Origin: CAYPOY01 sp964412395
GTDB taxonomy: Bacteria > Chloroflexota > Anaerolineae > B4-G1
DNA length: 8,157 nucleotides
Assembly (NCBI GenBank): GCA_964412395.1
Contig: CAYPOY010000235.1
Span: 1 to 8,157 of the forward strand
Direction of reading: 5' to 3'
Part shown: positions 5,905-8,157 of the stretch, piece by piece
How positions within the stretch are numbered: position 1 is the stretch's first letter
Layout of the letters: every line of letters starts with the position of its first letter
Translations under genes and position numbers: made by a program
Notes under the pieces: model-generated
Database searches by the model: none
The model's input: only the letters and a program-made list of their open reading frames with translations
Told to the model about the DNA's origin: nothing

Positions 5905-7131
5905 ATGTCAAATCGGGTAAGTTTCAAGGCCGAGGCGGATGCGCTGCGCGAGCGACTGGTCGCCTGGCGGCGCGACTTTCACATGCACCCGGAACTGGCT
6001 TTCCAGGAGCACCGCTCGGCTAGATTAATCGCCGATCGGCTGTGCGAATTGGGCTACCAGGTACAGACGGGCATCGCAACCACCGGCGTTGTCGCGCTCT
6101 TGGAGGGGCAGCAGCCAGGCCCGGTGGTGATGCTGCGCTTCGATATGGACGCGTTGCCCATCACCGAGGAAAACGAGACCGAGTATGTGTCGCGGAATCC
6201 AGGGGTGATGCACGCCTGCGGCCACGATGGTCACATGGCGATGGGCCTGGTCGTCGCCACGCTGGTGGCGCAGTGTCGCGATGAGATGGTCGGCACGCTC
6301 AAACTGGTCTTCCAGCCAGCCGAGGAGGGGGCCAACGGGGCCGAGGCGATGGTGAAAGATGGCGTGCTGGAGAATCCCCGCCCCGACATCTTCCTGGCCA
6401 CGCACGTCTGGAACGAGAAGCCGGTGGGCACGATAGACGTCACGCCGGGCGCTATCATGGCGGCGGCCGAAAAGTGGACCTGCACCGTGCGAGGGAAGGG
6501 AGGGCACGGCGCGTTGCCCCATCAGACGGTGGACCCCATTGTGGCCACCGCACAGATCGTGACCGCTCTCCAGACCGTCGCCAGTCGCAACGTCAGTCCG
6601 CTGGAGGCGGCGGTGGTGACGGTGGGCACGGTTAATGGTGGTGACGCCTTCAACGTCATTCCCGCTCAGGTTGAACTGACCGGTACCATCCGCACCTACG
6701 ACCCGGCGACTCGCGAGACGGTCTTGCGCCGCGTGCACGAGGTGATCGAAGGGGTGGCGGCAGCCTGTGGCGCAACGGCCGAGTTGGAGATTGTCCCCCT
6801 GACGCCCGCGGTGATCAACGACGCCGGGGTCACCGAAGTGGTGCGCGCAGCGGCCGAGGCGGTGGTCGGGCCGGAGAACGTTTCCTCCGGCGAGAAGACG
6901 ATGGGCAGCGAGGACGCGTCTGTCTTTATGCAAAAGGTACCGGGATGTTACTTCTTCCTCGGTTCAGCCAATGCAGAGCGTGGGCTGAACGCGCCCCATC
7001 ACAATCCGCGCTTCGATTTCGCCGAGGATGCACTGCCGCTGGGGGTGGCCATCCTCATGCACGCTTTGGCGCACTATTTGTGGTTGGGCTATCCTACTGC
7101 TGTGCCTCCCACCACTGCTGCCAGGCGGTAG
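5905..7131 (+). CDS. M20D-type metal-dependent amidohydrolase (N-acyl amino acid / hippurate hydrolase family)
   Basis: A complete 408-residue M20 family hydrolase of the amidohydrolase branch (relatives: hippurate hydrolase, IAA-amino acid hydrolase, N-acyl-L-amino acid amidohydrolase). The metal and catalytic residues are visible: DMDALP (80-85), C105 and H107 in MHACGHDGH, the catalytic E140-E141 in FQPAEEGANG, H167 in ATHVW, and the final HH at 365-366 in NAPHHNP. A lid or dimerisation domain runs from about 185 to 300 (GKGGHGALPHQTVDP). It is expected to be cytosolic (no signal peptide) and to cleave an amide or acyl bond of N-acylated amino acids or related conjugates; the substrate cannot be named from sequence. 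It closes the plus-strand operon, and its functional tie to the nuo and ricT genes is unclear. Its last 43 bases overlap the end of the convergent HEAT-repeat gene. Confidence 0.93.
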   Translation: MSNRVSFKAEADALRERLVAWRRDFHMHPELAFQEHRSARLIADRLCELGYQVQTGIATTGVVALLEGQQPGPVVMLRFDMDALPITEENETEYVSRNPGVMHACGHDGHMAMGLVVATLVAQCRDEMVGTLKLVFQPAEEGANGAEAMVKDGVLENPRPDIFLATHVWNEKPVGTIDVTPGAIMAAAEKWTCTVRGKGGHGALPHQTVDPIVATAQIVTALQTVASRNVSPLEAAVVTVGTVNGGDAFNVIPAQVELTGTIRTYDPATRETVLRRVHEVIEGVAAACGATAELEIVPLTPAVINDAGVTEVVRAAAEAVVGPENVSSGEKTMGSEDASVFMQKVPGCYFFLGSANAERGLNAPHHNPRFDFAEDALPLGVAILMHALAHYLWLGYPTAVPPTTAARR

Positions 7132-7742
7132 CGTCCTCGCCGCTGTCCTGTAATAGCCGTCAGTGCCTCAGCGGCAGTCGTGCACACGTCTTCGTTCTCG
7201 TCCCCTGGAGCCTGGATGAGAGCGAGGGTCGCGCCATTCTCCGGCCCGATCCACCCCAGTGCCATGGCGGCGTACCCGCGCACTTCTTCGCTCTCGTCTC
7301 CCAGGGTCTGGATGAGAGCGGGGACGGCCTCCACCGCCTTCGGCCCAATCTCGCCCAGTGCCTCGGCAGCGGCCAGGCGTACCCATTTGTCCTCATCTTC
7401 CAGGGCCTGGATGAGAGCGGGGATGGCCTCCACCGCCTCCGGCCCGATCTCCCCCAGCGCTGTGGCGGCGGCCCAGCGCACCTCTTTGTCTTCATCCTTC
7501 AGGGCCTGGATGAGGGCGGGAACGGCCTCTGGCCCTATGTCCGTCAGCACCTCGAGAGCGGCCTCGCGCACCTCTTCACTTTCGTCCCCCAGGGCCTGGA
7601 TGGCTTCCTGCACCTCTGGGTTGAGCGTTTCTGGACTTGGATCAGGCGACCCTTGGCCAGGCATCTCGGTGCTTGACGCACACGCCGTCGCGCCGTTCGC
7701 CAGGATTGCAAGCGCAAGCAGCAGAAGCGTTAGCTTCTTCAT
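7089..7742 (-). CDS. Secreted HEAT-repeat protein, probable lipoprotein
   Basis: A 217-residue protein. Residues 1-20 are a clear signal peptide (KK followed by a Leu/Ala-rich core), and C21 in ATAC-ASS resembles a lipobox although with Ala at -3 rather than the preferred Leu. After a Pro/Ser-rich linker (about 28-42) come about five HEAT repeats of the PBS-lyase type, each with a PALIQAL-DEDK-VR-AAA-ALGEIGP pattern and a 33-residue period in the central units. Such alpha-helical solenoids bind other proteins; here outside the cytoplasmic membrane. The last repeat is degraded (APGDENEDVCTTAAEALTAIT). The final 17 or so residues are basic, unlike the repeats, and are read from the antisense strand of the amidohydrolase gene. 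A strong GGAGGTG precedes the ATG. The gene follows the HerA-like gene by 20 bases. The family is sure; the partner and role are unknown. Confidence 0.88.
   Translation of the reverse strand: MKKLTLLLLALAILANGATACASSTEMPGQGSPDPSPETLNPEVQEAIQALGDESEEVREAALEVLTDIGPEAVPALIQALKDEDKEVRWAAATALGEIGPEAVEAIPALIQALEDEDKWVRLAAAEALGEIGPKAVEAVPALIQTLGDESEEVRGYAAMALGWIGPENGATLALIQAPGDENEDVCTTAAEALTAITGQRRGRYRLAAVVGGTAVG
7150..7620. repeat. Tandem intragenic repeats encoding HEAT units (about 99 bp period)
   Basis: On the plus strand the core CCTGGATGAG, or a close variant of it, recurs at about 7211, 7307, 7406, 7505 and 7595, giving spacings of 96, 99, 99 and 90 bases. Flanking text is also closely similar, for example GAGAGCGGGGA and GGCCTCCACCGCC in the second and third units. 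The repeats match the protein's HEAT units and are similar at the DNA level, as expected of recent or ongoing unit duplication. Confidence 0.85.
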
Positions 7743-7747
7743 CGGAC

Positions 7748-7754
7748 ACCTCCG
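7748..7754 (-). promoter_or_regulatory. Shine-Dalgarno of the HEAT-repeat gene
   Basis: GGAGGTG on the minus strand lies five bases before the ATG at 7740-7742, within the 20-base gap after the HerA-like gene. It fixes the start and points to one shared transcript. Confidence 0.75.
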
Positions 7755-7762
7755 GTGGTGTG

Positions 7763-8157
7763 CTAAAAACCCTCTCCATTCCCCTCCCCCCGCAGCACCG
7801 CCCGGCCTCGTGCCAGCACCGCCTCCGGGCTCTCTGCCTCTCGAACCCCCATCGCGGCATAGAACTTCGGGGTGCCGTAAGTGCGGGTGTGCACCACCAC
7901 CGGCATCGGTACCGCGTGGCCCATGATGAGCGCCTGCTGGCGGGTGTCCAATCGCGCCAGCACCTCCCGCAATGCGCCCGCCCCGCTGATGCCGGAAAAG
8001 ACCGCCCGGATGTCCGCCTCGTCGTCCAGAAGGCAGGTGATGCGGGTGCCGATCTGGCTCATCACCTCCGAGTCTATGCCGCTGGGCCGCTGATCCACGA
8101 TCAGCAGCGTGACGTTGTACTTGCGCAACTCGCGGGCGATGGTGCCGAAGATGGTGT
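7763..8157 (-). CDS. HerA/DUF87-like P-loop ATPase, C-terminal part (partial, 5' end off window)
   Basis: The frame is open to the right edge and ends at TAG (7763-7765), giving 130 visible residues; the apparent TTG start near 8128 is an internal Leu, since TIFGTIARE precedes it in frame. The segment KYNVTLLIVDQRPSGID followed by EVMSQIGTRITCLL and a DEADIRAVFSG piece matches the C-terminal part of HerA/DUF87 hexameric ATPases, where the VxQRPS stretch follows the Walker B strand and SQxxTRI leads to the arginine/sensor region. The later QALIMGHAVPMPVVV is also a common family ending. These ATPases translocate DNA or act in DNA repair and conjugation-like systems. The Walker A and B motifs lie outside the window, so activity cannot be judged. 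It is upstream of, and probably in one transcript with, the HEAT-repeat gene. Confidence 0.85.
   Translation of the reverse strand, partial: TIFGTIARELRKYNVTLLIVDQRPSGIDSEVMSQIGTRITCLLDDEADIRAVFSGISGAGALREVLARLDTRQQALIMGHAVPMPVVVHTRTYGTPKFYAAMGVREAESPEAVLARGRAVLRGEGNGEGF

Noticed and set aside
6025..6933. A 302-codon minus-strand open frame under the amidohydrolase.
   Set aside because: It is antisense to a complete M20 enzyme with all metal ligands, and its His/Arg/Gly-rich product resembles nothing known to me.
7150..7620. CRISPR-like array from the regular repeats.
   Set aside because: The repeats are coding, continuous without unique spacers, and match HEAT units in frame.
6945..7926. 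Two long plus-strand open frames with internal repeats (starts at 6945 and 7180).
   Set aside because: Their repeats are the antisense image of the HEAT units; the minus-strand frame has a signal peptide, regular HEAT pattern and a strong ribosome site.

Overview
The window is about 97% coding, GC-rich, and reads as part of a bacterial chromosome. A run of ten Ns at 845-854 points to a draft or metagenome assembly. The gene set (fused NuoCD, a PSP1/RicT-type Fe-S protein, a SufR-like ArsR/DeoR-type regulator, a B12-dependent radical SAM protein, an M20 amidohydrolase, a HerA-like ATPase) would fit an Anaerolineae-like member of the Chloroflexota. That placement is an inference from gene style and arrangement. 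No marker gene in the window proves it. I see no transposase, integrase, CRISPR array, rRNA or tRNA.

Left part, minus strand (1-1859): a SufR-like winged-helix regulator (1236-1859) is followed 20 bases downstream by a B12-binding-domain radical SAM protein (1-1215) that runs off the left edge and is interrupted by the N gap. A near-consensus sigma70-type promoter (TTGACA, 17 bp, TAAAAT) sits just upstream of the regulator, with an AT-rich inverted repeat beside it.

Middle part, plus strand (2065-7131): five tightly spaced genes form a probable operon: nuoB, a fused nuoCD, nuoI, a RicT/PSP1-family protein and an M20 metal-dependent amidohydrolase. nuoB, nuoCD and nuoI encode the quinone-facing connecting module of complex I (clusters N2, N6a, N6b and the quinone-site subunit). 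The NADH-input genes (E, F, G) and membrane genes (A, H, J-N) are not adjacent, since both flanks are visible and hold other genes. nuoCD/nuoI and nuoI/ricT overlap by one and four bases, so translation is probably coupled. nuoB has no convincing Shine-Dalgarno but has a promoter-like sequence ending just before its start, which may mean a leaderless transcript.

Right part, minus strand (7089-8157): the C-terminal end of a HerA/DUF87-like ATPase enters from the right edge and is followed after 20 bases by a secreted, probably lipid-anchored HEAT-repeat protein. The 3' end of that gene overlaps the 3' end of the amidohydrolase gene by 43 bases.

A shared theme is iron-sulfur chemistry: an Fe-S-type regulator, a radical SAM enzyme, NuoB, NuoI and RicT lie side by side across one divergent promoter region. 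The partial complex I module next to a likely Fe-S-sensing regulator and an Fe-S RNA-processing factor is the most interesting aspect of the window.
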